From assembly GCF_000003605.2 (NCBI RefSeq), contig NW_003116455.1, positions 731,983 through 768,895 of the forward strand: DNA of 36,913 nucleotides, read 5' to 3'. Under the pieces are notes generated by a model that did no database searches, was not told where the DNA came from, and saw nothing but the letters and a program-made list of their open reading frames with translations. The stretch comes from Saccoglossus kowalevskii. Taxonomy: Eukaryota; Hemichordata; Enteropneusta; Harrimaniidae. Both the position numbers and the translations under genes were made by a program. Positions 1 to 12,300 of this stretch are shown here, piece by piece. Every line of letters starts with the position of its first letter. Positions within the stretch are counted from its first letter, which is position 1.

Positions 1-439
1 AACTTGTCAGGCTAGTAGAGTCCATGAGTGTAGCAATTCTTATTATCTTATATATTTGACATTAGAATGCAGAGATTTCAAAATGTACCGGTACTGAAAA
101 TGTCCACTTCGGCATTTGCAATCTGTGCATTGTAAGTTGCTATGGAGATGCATTTCATCATTTCTTGTATGCATAATTGTTTCCATGCGGAACCTTCGAG
201 GAGCACTGATTTAGTTTGCTTAGATATAGTGTAGCCACCTGTAGCTTTTGAAACATGTGTGAGTAGAAGCTGTGTCTTGCTGCCAGGTCTTCAGGGGTCA
301 GTTACCCATCTCCCCATCAAGGAGGGTGGAGGAGGTCCAGTCTGCGTAACTGAAGCGGTGATGCACCCTGGTGAAAACACAAGCAGCCAAAACGGCATCC
401 CACTACAGAGTTAGCCCCTACCAAGAGTGCCAGATGACA

Positions 440-840
440 CTGCAGGATATCACACAGTCTTGCGATGTCTCTAATTTTGGTGAATATTTTTGTCATTTTT
501 GGTAAAAAGTGACATTTTCGACTTCTTGTTAAAAACCGCAAGTCCAATTGCTTTGATATTACATATATAGGTATTACATGTGGACCTCTCAGATTTGTTC
601 ATTTCATGATGATATCTTCAATTCTCTAATTTTAGTGAATATTTTTGTAATTTTTGGTGAAAAGTGGTATTTTTTTACTTCTTGTTGAATACAGCAAGTC
701 CCATTGCTTTGATACTATACATATTGTTCATTTTCTAATGATGTCTTCAGTTCTTTAATTGAAATGTGCATTGCTAACAGCGGAACTATCTCAGCCGACA
801 AGCTGCTTGTTTAGTGTTGCAAGGGAAACCAATAAAGGAA
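440..840 (+). repeat. Dispersed repeat C, copy 1 (internal subrepeats)
   Basis: The stretch closely matches 14640-15120 in the same orientation. Both contain subunits built on the phrases 'ctctaattttggtgaatatt' and 'accgcaagtccaattgcttt', repeated with variation two or three times. Both finish with 'gcattgctaacagcgga' followed by 'ctatctcagccga' and 'gctgcttgttt'. It is a multi-copy, probably non-coding element. I see no coding capacity and no clear terminal repeats, so its class is unknown. Confidence 0.8.
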
Positions 841-2598
841 ATTGAGGTGTTTTACAAATACCCTTTTTAAATTGTGTGTGTGCAACAAACAAGGAACAAG
901 GAAGGGAATGGGTTTGGTGTGTCTGTCATGTGTGACAATCGGAAATCATGTTTTCAGTCACATCATAATGCGTTTTTCTTTTTTTTTGGCAATGAAACTT
1001 TGCAAATGATAGTGTTTTGATAGAAATTTTGCTTTTTGACAACAAATAATGCAACCATTTATGCCAGCAAATTTTTTATAATCACCGATTTTTTCTCTAA
1101 AAATTCAACGAGATCAAAATTTCATCGCAACTTTGTATTCTAAAAACAAGTGTTTTTTCAAAACTAATTATTTATCAAAAAAAACTTAGTGCTATCGTTC
1201 TGATTTTCCTCATGTTCAAGCAAAAACTAATCAGGTCTTGCACATTATCCCAGAGCATCTATGTACTAAGTTTTCTTAAAATCTGATAATTGGGTCTTAA
1301 GATCTTAGTGGAACAGCACACTAACCATTTTTATGGTATGGTGCAATAAGTCATGTGACCGTTTCAACCTTGCCAGCATCATCAAAAATGGAAGAGAATA
1401 GTATATTAAGCGAAAAATGTCTGTCGTTGTTGATAATACATGCAATTGTTAATGCGTGCACAATAACTTATTCTATTCCAAACTTTGTCACCTAATTCAT
1501 CAGTATAAAATCTTCCCTTAGTTCAAGCAACAGATGTCCTGAGTGAACATATCATGCAAAAATTGAGGAAGTAGTAGTCAAAATCTGATAAAATTTTTTG
1601 ACTGTTTCTGTTGGACTGATACACATTCAAAGGTCACTCGTCCCTCCATTGTTGTATGTGTTCAATAAAGTAAATCATTTATCTTGTAATCAATATCATT
1701 GGTAATGTATCTCAGAATCCCATAGGAATACTAGACTGGGTTTCACATGGTTTGTTGCACAGTCTGATACACATTTGCAAACCTACCAATAAAATCTTAA
1801 CAGAAAACAAGATGTCAGAAAATCAATATAAGCACTCCTATGAATTGGGTGCCAAACCTTTGATTTAAAAACGTACTTCAAAAACAAAGTTTGTAGTGTT
1901 TGAAGATGTAGATTCTCAGGAGGCAACAGTACTGCTGACTTCTCTTTCCACTGGACACCAACTATTTGTATTCTTTGGCAATTCAACATCTGTTCATTGT
2001 CAACTCTGATTAGCTGTATGCTTTACATGCATTCCAATCACTATAACTATTTGAGTTGATTTGTATACAAAGCAGAGCTTGCAACATGATAGTTATTTCT
2101 AGAGGGATTTTTTAACTTTACACTCGTCACAAAATGAATACAATAAGGCAGTTCATATTTGTCTCAGTAAATCATCAAGTTTTGACAGACACCTAGACAT
2201 AATACTTGGACTAAAGCCAGCTAAAATTTTCTGTTATCTTGCATGTTTTATGAATCTATTCACATCTAAATGCAGCACTTTTTTTCTGAGCTGAGGCATT
2301 TATTTTTATACTAAAATATCTGAATTACTTTGAATAAAGCTGGAAATTATGTTCCTTCAAATAATTAAACAAATTTAATAGCCACCAATGTTTTTGTAAG
2401 ATATTTACATCAATCGAGGACATTCCGTGGACTGCTTTCCCACTGCTGTTTCAATCCTAAAACTTGCATTCAAAATTAATTATGACAATGCATATTCATA
2501 TTGAAACAAACTAAAATAAAAGAAATATTATACAACAAGTCATTGTCAATGACACGTCCCCGTTTCGTTAATATTTAAGTGACATATACATTCAAAGC

Positions 2599-3256
2599 AG
2601 ATCATGACCGAAATGCACCTGCATATGTACAACACATTGTACTAAATCTGAACAAAATCCATCCATGCATGACTGAGATCCGGTTCCGGAATTGTGAAAA
2701 TACGTGATTTTGATGCATTTTCGGCCTTAAAATGGCCATCATTCATCTATTGTTAAGCGGATCATGAAACAAATGCACATATCTATTTGTGACATGATGT
2801 ACCATGTGTGTGTGAAGTTTGAACTTGATCAATCCAGACATGTCTCGGATACGGATCCAGAACGGAATTCTTTAAAACAAAATGGCCGCCAGTCGGCCAT
2901 TTCGAACCCGATCCAAAAAAAAAAAAATGACGTGCATCAAGGTCCTATTATGTTTAATGTATGTACCAAATTTGAACAAAATCCGTCCATGCATAACTGA
3001 GATCCGGGTCCGAAATGGTGAAAATGTGCGATTTTGATGCATTTTCGGCCTTAAAATGGCCGCTATTCGGCTATCGTTAATCGGATCATGAAAAAAATGC
3101 ATGTGCATATGTCCCATATAATGTGTGATGTACGAGTGAAGTTTGAACTTAATCGGTCCATGCATGTTCGAGATACAGGTGATCACGGACGCACGCACGG
3201 ACGCACACAGGGCAAAACATAAGTCCTCGTTTTCGGACTATGTCCGAACGGGGACT
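2599..3256 (+). repeat. Tandem-unit repeat D, copy 1
   Basis: About four diverged units of roughly 150-170 bp begin near 2599, 2758, 2909 and 3081. Each opens with a version of 'cggatcatgaaa' plus 'aaatgcatgtgcatatg', then 'gaagtttgaac' and 'tccatgcatg', and alternate units carry 'attttcggcc' with 'ttaaaatggcc'. The array ends in a run of 'acgcacgcacggacgcac' and an imperfect palindrome at 3222-3256 around 'ttcggactatgtccgaa' (3232-3248). A further copy lies at about 22843-23220. Small open frames inside it are incidental. Confidence 0.75.
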
Positions 3257-4352
3257 AACAAAGGGCAAGGTCACCAGAGTTTAACTATGTTTACTAGTAA
3301 TATAGTAAATTTTTTCAAAGATGCTGCAACAAAATGTTCAGACTTATCAGCAAATTTATAGCTGACATACTGTTGAACCATGTTGCTATTGAGTTTGAAT
3401 TTTTAAAACTTGAAATATTTTCACTTTCCATTTTTAATATCGAAACAGTAACTGATGAACATTACATGACCCCCCAACCTCTACAAATTTGCTGCCACAT
3501 GAATTACCAATCAGGCACTGGGGGCATGTACTGCAGTGTCGTTGACTTTGCATGACACAGCTAATCATTCACATGTTTATTCACCAATATTGTTAGAGCA
3601 TGCATTTCTAAAAATTGCTCCAACCCCCTGCAGGCTTCTGGGCTTGGATCCCATTATATTTAAGTCTTAGATGCCACACTATTGAGGGATGGTTACATGC
3701 AGCTCCTCAGAATTTTCCACTGAGATTGGTAATGGTACGATCCATCTGTCACCGATTCAGATCAAGGTCATTACATCACTAAAAACCCTGGCATTACAAT
3801 CTAAGCTAATTATTTATTCTGAGCATGCTCAGTTGTTCTCTTAGTGCAGTAGGGATGAAAATCTTGAAAAAGACCCACTTAGCATTTTCAGATCTGTAAA
3901 AAAAAATTATGTGCATACTAGGTCGAGACTTGTTCATCAACCTGCCAAGTTTCATCGATATCTGCTGCTTAATTTGAGAAAATATTGGAGACTGAAAACG
4001 AAGATTGTTTTAGAAAGTCTAATAAACCAGACTTGGATAAAATAGACTGCAGGGTGTGGGCTGAATCAGTGCATGCATCCAAGTTGCATGTTCCACCAAG
4101 TTATTCAGGTGTAGACTCATCTGATTGCACCATGCTACTAATCAGGATACAAGTATCTGTACGTTTGGCTTTCTGGTTAGATTTGATTGACCTTGTTCCA
4201 ATCTGGTGACAGACAATGTGAAAGGTATACCCAGCAGCAAATCGTTCCAACCAGTTGATCATGTGATCGGCATACACCAGCAGCACACGCAAACAAGCCT
4301 AGTGACCGAATACTCTAAAACCCACATTATGTGTAATTTCTATTCCTTCCAA

Positions 4353-4536
4353 TACTGTGGAATACTTTATTTTCGCTGAAAAGGTATTTTGGGCGTTTTG
4401 CTTGGAATTTATTTTCACTGATTTTTGTTGAGATTAATGTAAAATATAGGAAAAAATGTATATTCGCTGGATTTTATTTTCACGGAATCATCCCTTCAGC
4501 AAAAATAAATTCCAAACGAAAATAAAGTATACAGTA
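4353..4536 (-). mobile_element. Palindromic MITE, family A, copy A1
   Basis: The element starts TACTGTGGAATACTTTATTT and ends with its near complement (AAAATAAAGTATACAGTA). It is about 184 bp, AT-rich and non-coding. The bounding TA dinucleotides fit target duplications of Tc1/mariner-type elements, with CTGT...ACAG termini. Its interior, 'ggcgttttgcttggaattta' and 'cggaatcatccc', occurs reverse-complemented in the copies at 31457-31642 and 34182-34379. Confidence 0.8.
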
Positions 4537-6367
4537 TATAAACAGTTTCACCAATTTCAAATACAAACAAATGGCATAGTACAGTGTACAGGATTTATTT
4601 GTACAAGGTTGGTAGTTTCTATTAAGATAATAAACACTGCTACACACAAAAATCAGTTTTAGAAAAGCAACAAATACAAAAATATTTGTATAAGAATACA
4701 GAAATGTTAATGTTTGAATGAAAACGAACATGACAGATACAATATTGCATGAAATAACAGAACTTGGTAATGCAACAATAAGCTTATCAGTACAAGACTT
4801 AGTTCAGACATTCTTAGCCAGTTAATTATAGAAAGGTGTACCTTTTCTGAAAGCTTGTGAAGAATTTTATTTCAGATTTTATAGTTGCATCTTTTAGTAA
4901 CCCAGAATGTCTCAAACGCACCAACATTCGAATGATGTGGGAAAAATAGGTGTACATATATATTCAGACTGAAAAAAAATATATATAACCTACTTGCACA
5001 AAAAAATATTCACATTTCATTAACTATAGTTTTACAATAATCTGTACACAGACTGAATGTTTCCAGCAATTTTTACTTGCCAGGAATTCAGAGAATTGTC
5101 GTGCAGTTACAAGATCCGCACCATGATGCAACGAACAGTATTTACAATTTTCTACTTAAGACATTGCAGTACCTACTGGCACTTTCCGACTGATTATATT
5201 CTCCTGAAAGCTGATGACACCCCCTCCCCCAACTTAATCTAAACACCCACTACTTCTGGATCTTGAAACTACACACGACAATGTTAATTAGTTGAATTTT
5301 GGTTTTCAATGAAAATAATACTACCAGTTCAAGCACAACGATTATCACTATTAGGCCAGATATTCTACTTGGCATATAACACTCAGATTATCTGCGTTTG
5401 CTGTAAAGTAAACTCTTTTGCTAATGCCCTAATTTAAAGAGTACAATCTATATTAGAATTAAATGAATTTAAAGCAGGGGAGTCAACACCTGCGCATGCG
5501 TCAGATGGCCAGAGCATGTAATTGTTTACAAACAAGTGTCTATCCATGAGCCTTTGCGTTTTTAGCACGTGTTAACATCACTTGGGACTCAATTCCCATG
5601 CATGGATGGTGCAGTTGACGACCCTCTCGCTTTAATAAACAGGACTGCTGAAGGATTTATTCATTATAGTACCCCATCACATAAACCGAAAAATAGGATC
5701 TGGTCAATTCTGCTAAACAACTTCAAGTAACTGCTGTAGGCCACCCACTGTAGGTTATTGTATTCTGCTAGCAACAGAAATTCTATGGTGATAGTTTTGT
5801 AGTTTAACTTGAAGTTTATAACTCAAGTCATTAAAGAAATGTACAGTTTACAGCAGATTATGCGAGGAACACAAGAAATGTGCAGATCATTTTAAACCAA
5901 AAAGTGTAAACATCACTATTAAATGAGAACATTGAGAGTATAAAAAGGTAGAAATCAGTATGCGTCTTAGTCGCGTTTGAATAACGTACCAAGCGTGCGT
6001 ATATGGTACACAAATGAATATGTAACGATTGCTAACAAGATACAATGTAACATATCAATGCTTTGAACTTAAAGAATGATGTCTTACATTAATCAAAATT
6101 GGTAATAACTTGTTTATAATGAGTGTGGGGCAGCGGCTGCTGCTGCCATAAAATCCTTCTGTATTGTCACAAACGAGTCAATTCGGTAAAACACGGATAA
6201 CTATGAAGTGGACAGATCAACTATTTTTAGTAATATAATCCTTATATTGCAACATACTAATGCTTGGAAACTTAGTATCCTCGGCACCAACCATAGATAT
6301 GTTGTTAGTGCTCTGAAGTGTCATCTTTCGGTGTAAGAAAGTCACAAAAATAGTGTCATTTTCTTAG

Positions 6368-6373
6368 TTTATT
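6368..6373 (-). terminator. Candidate polyadenylation signal of the endosulfine gene
   Basis: A minus-strand AATAAA lies about 100 nt past the stop codon. It is the first such signal after the stop. Other AATAAA signals occur further left, and mammalian endosulfine mRNAs have long 3' UTRs, so this may be only one of several ends. Confidence 0.3.
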
Positions 6374-6472
6374 TGGTGGGGTGGCACAAAAGGTTCTTTC
6401 AGTATTACTTCCCAACTTCAGAATACAGATGTTATTTTCCCCCCCAACAGTTCGCTTGGAATGTCATTGTCA

Positions 6473-8892
6473 TTACATAGCAGCTAGCTTGCTTGCTGTA
6501 ATCGACGACTTTCTTTGTGGTAAATCTTCAGGCGTTGGAATGGAGTCTCCAGTCAATGGTACTCTGGCAGGAGGTGGGGGCATTTTTTCGCCATTACCAG
6601 CGTTGTTTGGTTTTCTGAGAAGCTGACCTGTCTGCTTTGCCATATTGTAATCACCAGAATCAAAGTATTTTGGCTGAAGGGAAACAACAGAAGAGTCAGG
6701 TCAAAGAAGAATAACAGATAATTTGATGTATATAGCTAGTAGACAATCTGGTTATTTTTAATTCCCTTTGGTGAACATTGCCTCCAACTATCTAAACAAC
6801 TGACTATGCAAATTTTGTTCAGACAACTTTTCTCTGGCGATACTTGTTAACCAATTAGAGCAGGCCTTACTAAAAAAAAGCAGTATACAACACAAGATCT
6901 TATTGGTGGTAGTTCCTGAATGCGACTTGCATAGGTTGTTAGTCAGATGTAGTTTACAGACAATCAGTGCCATCTCTTGCATTGGATTTTAATCAAATTC
7001 CTTTTAACAATTTGGGGTTATTGGGTTATATATACAAAAAAAAATCAAAATTTCACATTTATATTTATTATATAGGCTGAAAAAGATGGCATAATACAAT
7101 TTTGAAATTACTGACATATTTTATTTTAGTTATTGAAGCCGAATGAGTGGATAAGTATGTAAATGCATTAATTATTCACTGGGATTTAATTTCGCTATTT
7201 TCACTGATAAGTAAAATTCACCAAATTAAATCTATGTGAACAAGTAAAATAACAATAAAACTCATTTTCCTTGAAAAATTTGTGAAAATAAACACAGTGA
7301 ATATGCTCAAAACATCAAAACAGTGAAATTAAATGGTCAGTGAAAATAAATGGTTTTAGAGTAAGACAAATTTGAATGACCAGCTGAAATTATTAGTGCC
7401 CTGCTTGACGATTAATGAACAGGTAAAAACTGGTGTGAAACCTTACCCCTTTTTGTAACCTCTTTCTTAGAAAGTCTGATCCACCAGGCCTCTGCATTCC
7501 TGGATATTTGGATTTAAGTTTTGCTTCCTCCATCTGCTCCAGTTGGCTTTTCTGAAATTGTAGTTCAATATCAAATCAGTAAATTAACTTCTAAACTACA
7601 GGTCAACAATTCTACAAAGTATTACAGACGTTCCAGGCACTGATTTGACGCTGAAGTAGTGCTAGATGTTGATAACTTACTACAATAGGTTACACAGTTT
7701 GTTTTCAAAATTTACACAAGTTGTTAATTATGTTAATTTGTGTTTTAAAAGACAAGGACAATAGAATGATAGTCTATTCACAGACATCGATCCTGCTAAA
7801 TGCAGGTCAACAATATATGCAAATCTTAAACAAAATAAAATACAGAAAACTATATGCCGAACACGAGCGACCGGCATGGGCAGATCCCAATACTTGGTCA
7901 CCATAAATTTCATGAATTTATGTTATGCTTTTTTTAAATATACTGTAAACACAAATACCCTGTCCACAAGGTCTCGACCTTGTTGCTGACAGTTCTATTG
8001 ATTGCAGGAGTTCAGTTGTCTTGAAAAACATGGGCTCAGGACAATTTGGTCAAAATTCAATGGGTGGGAAATTAAAACAGAAACCACTTGGACATTTTGA
8101 AAAAAATATTAACAAACGCTAATGTATGGTGAACATCTGAAAAACAAGATTGGGATGTCAAGGGTTTCAAGACGACATGCAAAAATAATGAAGGGACAGT
8201 AAAATTAGGGAAGCTGTAAAGCATGCCATTGTTGCAGTCAGAGCAAAAATGAACTACTTGAAAATAATGGAATTGGATAATTGCACAACAAATAAGAATA
8301 TTATTGCAACTTGATCCATAATGATGTACACCATTTTAATGTGTGACCTTTGCTACTGCAGGTATTTTTATATTTCTGTAACTGGGGTCTTAACAAATAT
8401 GTTCATATCAAAGCACTATTTCTCCAGGATTGCTAACATTGTAATGATATACATCAACTACGAGGTGTTTAAATCGTGTAAATATGGGGGAAATATCGAT
8501 GTTACCGTTCCGGTAGTATGTATAATAGAATTTTAGGCCGGGAGTGTCGACGTGTAATGCAACGGCCGATCACAGCTGTAAATATAACATTGACAGCCAC
8601 AGTCTCGTTTGAATGAATTCCATCAATATTGTACAACAACAAAAGACGAGTTTCTCACCGAAAATACTGGGCGATGTAATTATGTTCGATACTACGTATT
8701 CCAAATATCGACCGCACAATGTAAAATACGTGAAAGCACCAACAACAAACAGTACTTGAATTCGGACACTGTTACTGACACGCGGGTACATAATACACAT
8801 TCGTGTACTGGATGCAATGACACTAGCGAGGTTAGCTAAAAACAATACCCATTATTGATGATAATTCTCACCTGTGACGTTTCAATACTCAT
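6473..8892 (-). CDS. ENSA: Endosulfine / ARPP19 family phosphoprotein
   Basis: The coding exons on the minus strand are 8892-8872, 7551-7447 and 6673-6473, all with GT-AG introns in phase 0, giving 108 aa (human ARPP19 has 112). Residues 30-42 read [13 protein letters not shown], followed by [13 protein letters not shown] (43-55), the invariant core of the family. Ser48 in FDSGDY corresponds to the site phosphorylated by Greatwall/MASTL. The C-terminus has [13 protein letters not shown] and TASKLA, and Ser99 in RKSS matches the PKA site. In this family the Greatwall-phosphorylated protein inhibits PP2A-B55 and so permits mitotic entry. The first exon encodes only MSIETSQ; its ATG has A at -3. 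The gene is head-to-head with PIGO. ENSA and ARPP19 are vertebrate paralogues, so this single gene may equally be called either. Confidence 0.95.
7156..7363 (+). mobile_element. Palindromic MITE, family B, copy B1
   Basis: About 208 bp inside intron 2 of the endosulfine gene. It contains 'attattcactgggatttaat', 'tcgctattttcactgata', 'ataacaataaaactcatt' and a closing 'aaatggttttagagta'. It aligns along its length with 27183-27383 and more loosely with 19933-20144. The outer ends are slightly degraded (TATGTAAA and TTTTAGAGTA instead of TACTGTAAA and TTTTACAGTA). Confidence 0.75.
7600..7728 (-). repeat. Dispersed repeat R, copy 1
   Basis: Read on the minus strand, this stretch matches 28418-28550: shared blocks include 'gtgtaacctattgtag', 'actacttcagcgtcaaatca' and 'gtgcctggaa'. 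It lies in intron 1 of the endosulfine gene and the other copy is in DCP2 intron 2. There is no coding potential and no clear terminal structure. Confidence 0.7.
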
Positions 8893-8990
8893 TTTTGATT
8901 ACAGTCGAGCCTGGTAGCGCGAAAAATATACAAATACGAGCAAGGTAAAGCTCAAGCTCTGAAAAATCCGTCACTGTAAAAATACGGATG

Positions 8991-8998
8991 TGACGTCA
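8991..8998. promoter_or_regulatory. CRE palindrome (CREB/ATF site)
   Basis: TGACGTCA, the full consensus cAMP response element, lies about 100 bp upstream of the endosulfine start codon and 400 bp upstream of the PIGO start codon. Full CREs near start sites are commonly used by CREB/ATF proteins. No binding data are available here. Confidence 0.6.
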
Positions 8999-9289
8999 CG
9001 GGTTATACTATTAATCTACATGGGGAAATGATTTCGAGTACTAAATAACATAAGTTATTACTGTTACGCTTGGAACAGTGGGTTGGACAAATTTCATTGT
9101 ACAATATTGTATTTCCAATTTACTATTTCTTATGCTTGAAGAACTATAATTACACATGATATTCCCTTAGATCAAAATATATAATCCCTACTCAAATAAT
9201 GGGAATTACAATCAACGGGATTTCCTAAACTGTTGCGAATGGCTATCCTGATTGGAGTGGCGATTTCACAAACAACTATTGATTTCAAA

Positions 9290-9340
9290 ATGGCTGCGCT
9301 CACGAAAAAGTTTGATCTCACATGTTTTAACTATTTTTGA
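9290..9340 (+). other. Upstream ORF in the PIGO leader (16 aa)
   Basis: An ATG at 9290 inside the YY1-like motif opens a 16-codon frame (MAALTKKF...) closed by TGA at 9338-9340, 55 nt before the PIGO start. If transcription begins upstream of 9290, this short frame would be met first and could lower PIGO translation. The transcription start is not known. Confidence 0.35.
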
Positions 9341-9395
9341 CAGTGTTTGTGCTGTGTTTAACGTTTTCTTAACTGATGGTGTCAGTTTTGACAAA

Positions 9396-12300
9396 ATGAG
9401 ATCTCACAACACTCAATTATTTCTAATGGTATGGATTTTCACCTTATACGTAACAGCGATCGTACTTTTCACCAAAGGATTTTTATTGAAACGCCTGGAA
9501 ATTCCTCAGAAAAGCACTTGCTCCGACTTTCAAGCTGATGGAAAATTTGATCAACATGGCGATTTCAGTCAGGGATGCTGGACTCAAAGGCGTTTCAAGC
9601 AAGCAGTTTTGCTTGTCATCGATGCGCTCAGATTCGATTTTGCTGTGCCTGATTCGAAATCAGACACTGCCTTTCAGAACAGACTTCCCTTTCTCAGTAG
9701 ATTGTTGGTCGAGAAACCATTACACTCGAGACTGTACGAGTTTTTAGCAGACCCTCCAACTACCACGATGCAAAGACTAAAGGGTCTTACCACTGGCAGC
9801 CTTCCCACTTTTGTAGATGCTGGAAGCAATTTTGCATCTTCAGAAATTGTAGAAGATAATTTCATATCCCAATTGACTGGTTTAGGTGGCAGTATCACCT
9901 TTATGGGTGACGACACATGGGAATCTTTATTTATTGGTAAATTCAAGAAAGCATTTCCATATCCTTCATTCAATGTTAAAGACTTGCATACTGTAGATAA
10001 TGGTGTTATTGAACATTTAATTCCTGAGATTATCAACAATGACTGGCATTTATTAATTGCCCATTTCCTTGGAGTTGACCATTGCGGTCATAGATTCGGT
10101 CCTTATCATTCTGCTATGAGTGAAAAACTTAGCCAGATGAATGATGTCATACGGTATGTACAACTGAGTGTACTCGATGGTTGGCAATGTCGACATATGC
10201 TAAAACATGGCAGTCATGTGGTACAATGTACCTACTTGTATTTCAATCAAGGAACAAACTGGACATCTCGACCAAAAAAAATCTTTATCTGTTTTTCATT
10301 GGACAAGTCGACCCAGTACGATTACGATCTTCGGTCGGCATAACTTTTGAAAACGTTATAAAGGGCAACACTCTCAAAGTTAAACTAGATAGAAGTTTGC
10401 ATTGCCACATTAGGATAGGGTCTGACACAGTCCCTTGTTAAAGAACTGTGGGTCGGGTCGAGATGTCCAGAGTGTCTGGGTCGAAGTGTCTCGGGTATAT
10501 TGTTGACTAAGCAATATATTATGCTTGGTATCGAAGATGCATCTGTATACCAAACTATCAAATCAACCGGATACAGCCGGTTGTGAGACATGACAAAACA
10601 AACGCAGCCAGTGATACATTTCGAAAATAAAAATGCAAAATAAAGTCAATCAGACGCGACAACCACGCACGTTGCAAATAAATAGAACACGTCTGACACA
10701 GTCTCACCAGCCTCTTTCACTCACGCAATATAATTATGCTATTTCCCAATGCACTTATATAATACATTGACGAAGAAAACAACACCGCAAGAAAAATGTA
10801 AATCAGGCTTGTAATTACTAGTAACTCAACTTGAGCGCAACACTGTAAAAGTGGACAAATTCAAACCGGCCATCAAATTCAAAATTCAAACTATCTCGTT
10901 GAATGTCAATCAAAAATAAACTTGATGTTTAGAAAGACAAAAACAACAATAACATATAAATATTACAAACAAGAGTGCAATAAAAGTTGGGAGCAAAGGA
11001 TGGTTAATGCATGTGGGAAAGTGATGAGTGAACTCGAATAAAATTTTGCTAATGTGAGAACTCGCTATATATCTGGTGGAGTACTCGCTAAAACATCAAG
11101 TAAATTTACCATTTCAAAGGGCACCCTTTCAAATAATTGTCTGCAATTGTGTGAACATGATGACGTGCAAACAAGGAACAGAGCTCGTGGTCCACCAAAG
11201 AAACTCGGTGATGGCACCATGAGAAGTATACAGCTGTTGAAAACAGACTCCTTCGATCTCATATGAGCACATTCACGTGGATGATGTATCATTTTCAACT
11301 ATTACCAACAACACTACGATAATAAAGACTTTCCGTTTTTGACATTGTAAAATTCTTTTGTTTTTATGCAGAAAATTACAGTATTTTTACCAAGTAGAAT
11401 CATATTTATTAAAGTTATTGTTCATACATGAGTTGTTGAACACACTACATATTTTGTAATTTCATCCAGCTCCTTTCAGTCACAGTTCAAGACAAATAAA
11501 TGGCACATATATAGAGAATATAGCAAATTATCTTTTTTCTCTGTAATATTCGTGTGTAATCAGTAATTATGAAAATAATTTATGGGTGCATATGGAATAC
11601 ATTTCGTTATTATTCTTAATATAAATTTCTTGTCAAAATAATTTTTTTCAGTTTTTTTTTCTCCAAAAATACGAAAGAATTTCATAATGTCGAGAACGGA
11701 AAGTTTTTATCGTAGTGTTCAACATAGTAAAATGTTGACTTCCTAAAAAATGCACAAGGATGACAAGACTATCGTTTTTCGCAGTAAATTTAATCTTCAC
11801 TCTATCTTGAAGGACTGCAGGAATTTGACCCTTACCGAATCATATTTATGAATTAATTGGGATTCAGCTACCCAGGTAACAGAGCAATATCTAAAGATGC
11901 AAAAAAAAAAAAACATTCTGTTTTGATGCTGAAATTGGCTCCAAGGTTGGATTCATTTTTGAGGTTAATTTAATTTTTGTAATGTTACACATGTTTTAGC
12001 ATTTTAGAACTTATTTTACGCGAGTCAAAAAGTTTTCTGCAGTGTAAGAAATAACGAGCAGAGAACTAAATGAGTATATGGCTTATACTAAGGTATGATT
12101 TTTAGCATCCCTTGTTTTAATACAGTGCACCAATAATTGTCTACCTTTTTTTTTTTTTTTTCATTTTCATTTTTGGAAAACACTTGTATGTGCTTGCTAA
12201 AAAAAGGCATTTTAGACGTCACAAGTGATTGAGAAATGTGAAAAAAACTTAACAAATACTCATTGTTATTTGGGAATGTTTTGCTACTGTCAAATTACTC

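Larger units (their letters stand above)
1..6472. other. Left gene-free region with dispersed repeats
   Basis: I can assemble no spliced gene here. The open frames are short, lack recognisable protein motifs and often overlap repeats. The region holds a dispersed repeat (about 440-840), a tandem-unit repeat (about 2599-3256) and a palindromic TA-flanked element (4353-4536), listed separately. A plus-strand AATAAA at 1664-1669 could end the 3' UTR of a gene lying left of the window, but nothing confirms it. The right part (below 6472) may hold the 3' UTR of the minus-strand endosulfine gene; minus-strand AATAAA signals occur at 6368-6373 and further left. Confidence 0.5.
8893..9395. promoter_or_regulatory. 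Bidirectional promoter, endosulfine / PIGO
   Basis: The two start codons point away from each other across 503 bp. The gap holds a perfect palindromic CRE, TGACGTCA, at 8991-8998, an inverted CCAAT box (ATTGG) at 9251-9255 and a YY1-like AAAATGGCTGC at 9287-9297. No TATA box stands out in a convincing position. The motifs are seen directly; that the region drives both genes is inferred from layout. Confidence 0.7.

Noticed and set aside
3143..3361. Open frame over 'acggacgcacgcac'
   Set aside because: It falls within repeat D, and its translation is driven by the repeat sequence.
8570..8845. Overlapping open frames on both strands next to endosulfine exon 1
   Set aside because: They lie in intron 1 of the endosulfine gene, neither has protein motifs, and openness on both strands at this length can arise by chance.
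9252..9395. N-terminal extension of PIGO starting at 9252
   Set aside because: The codon at 9252 is TTG, not ATG. The first in-frame ATG is 9396, and only that start gives the hydrophobic N-terminus typical of PIG-O.
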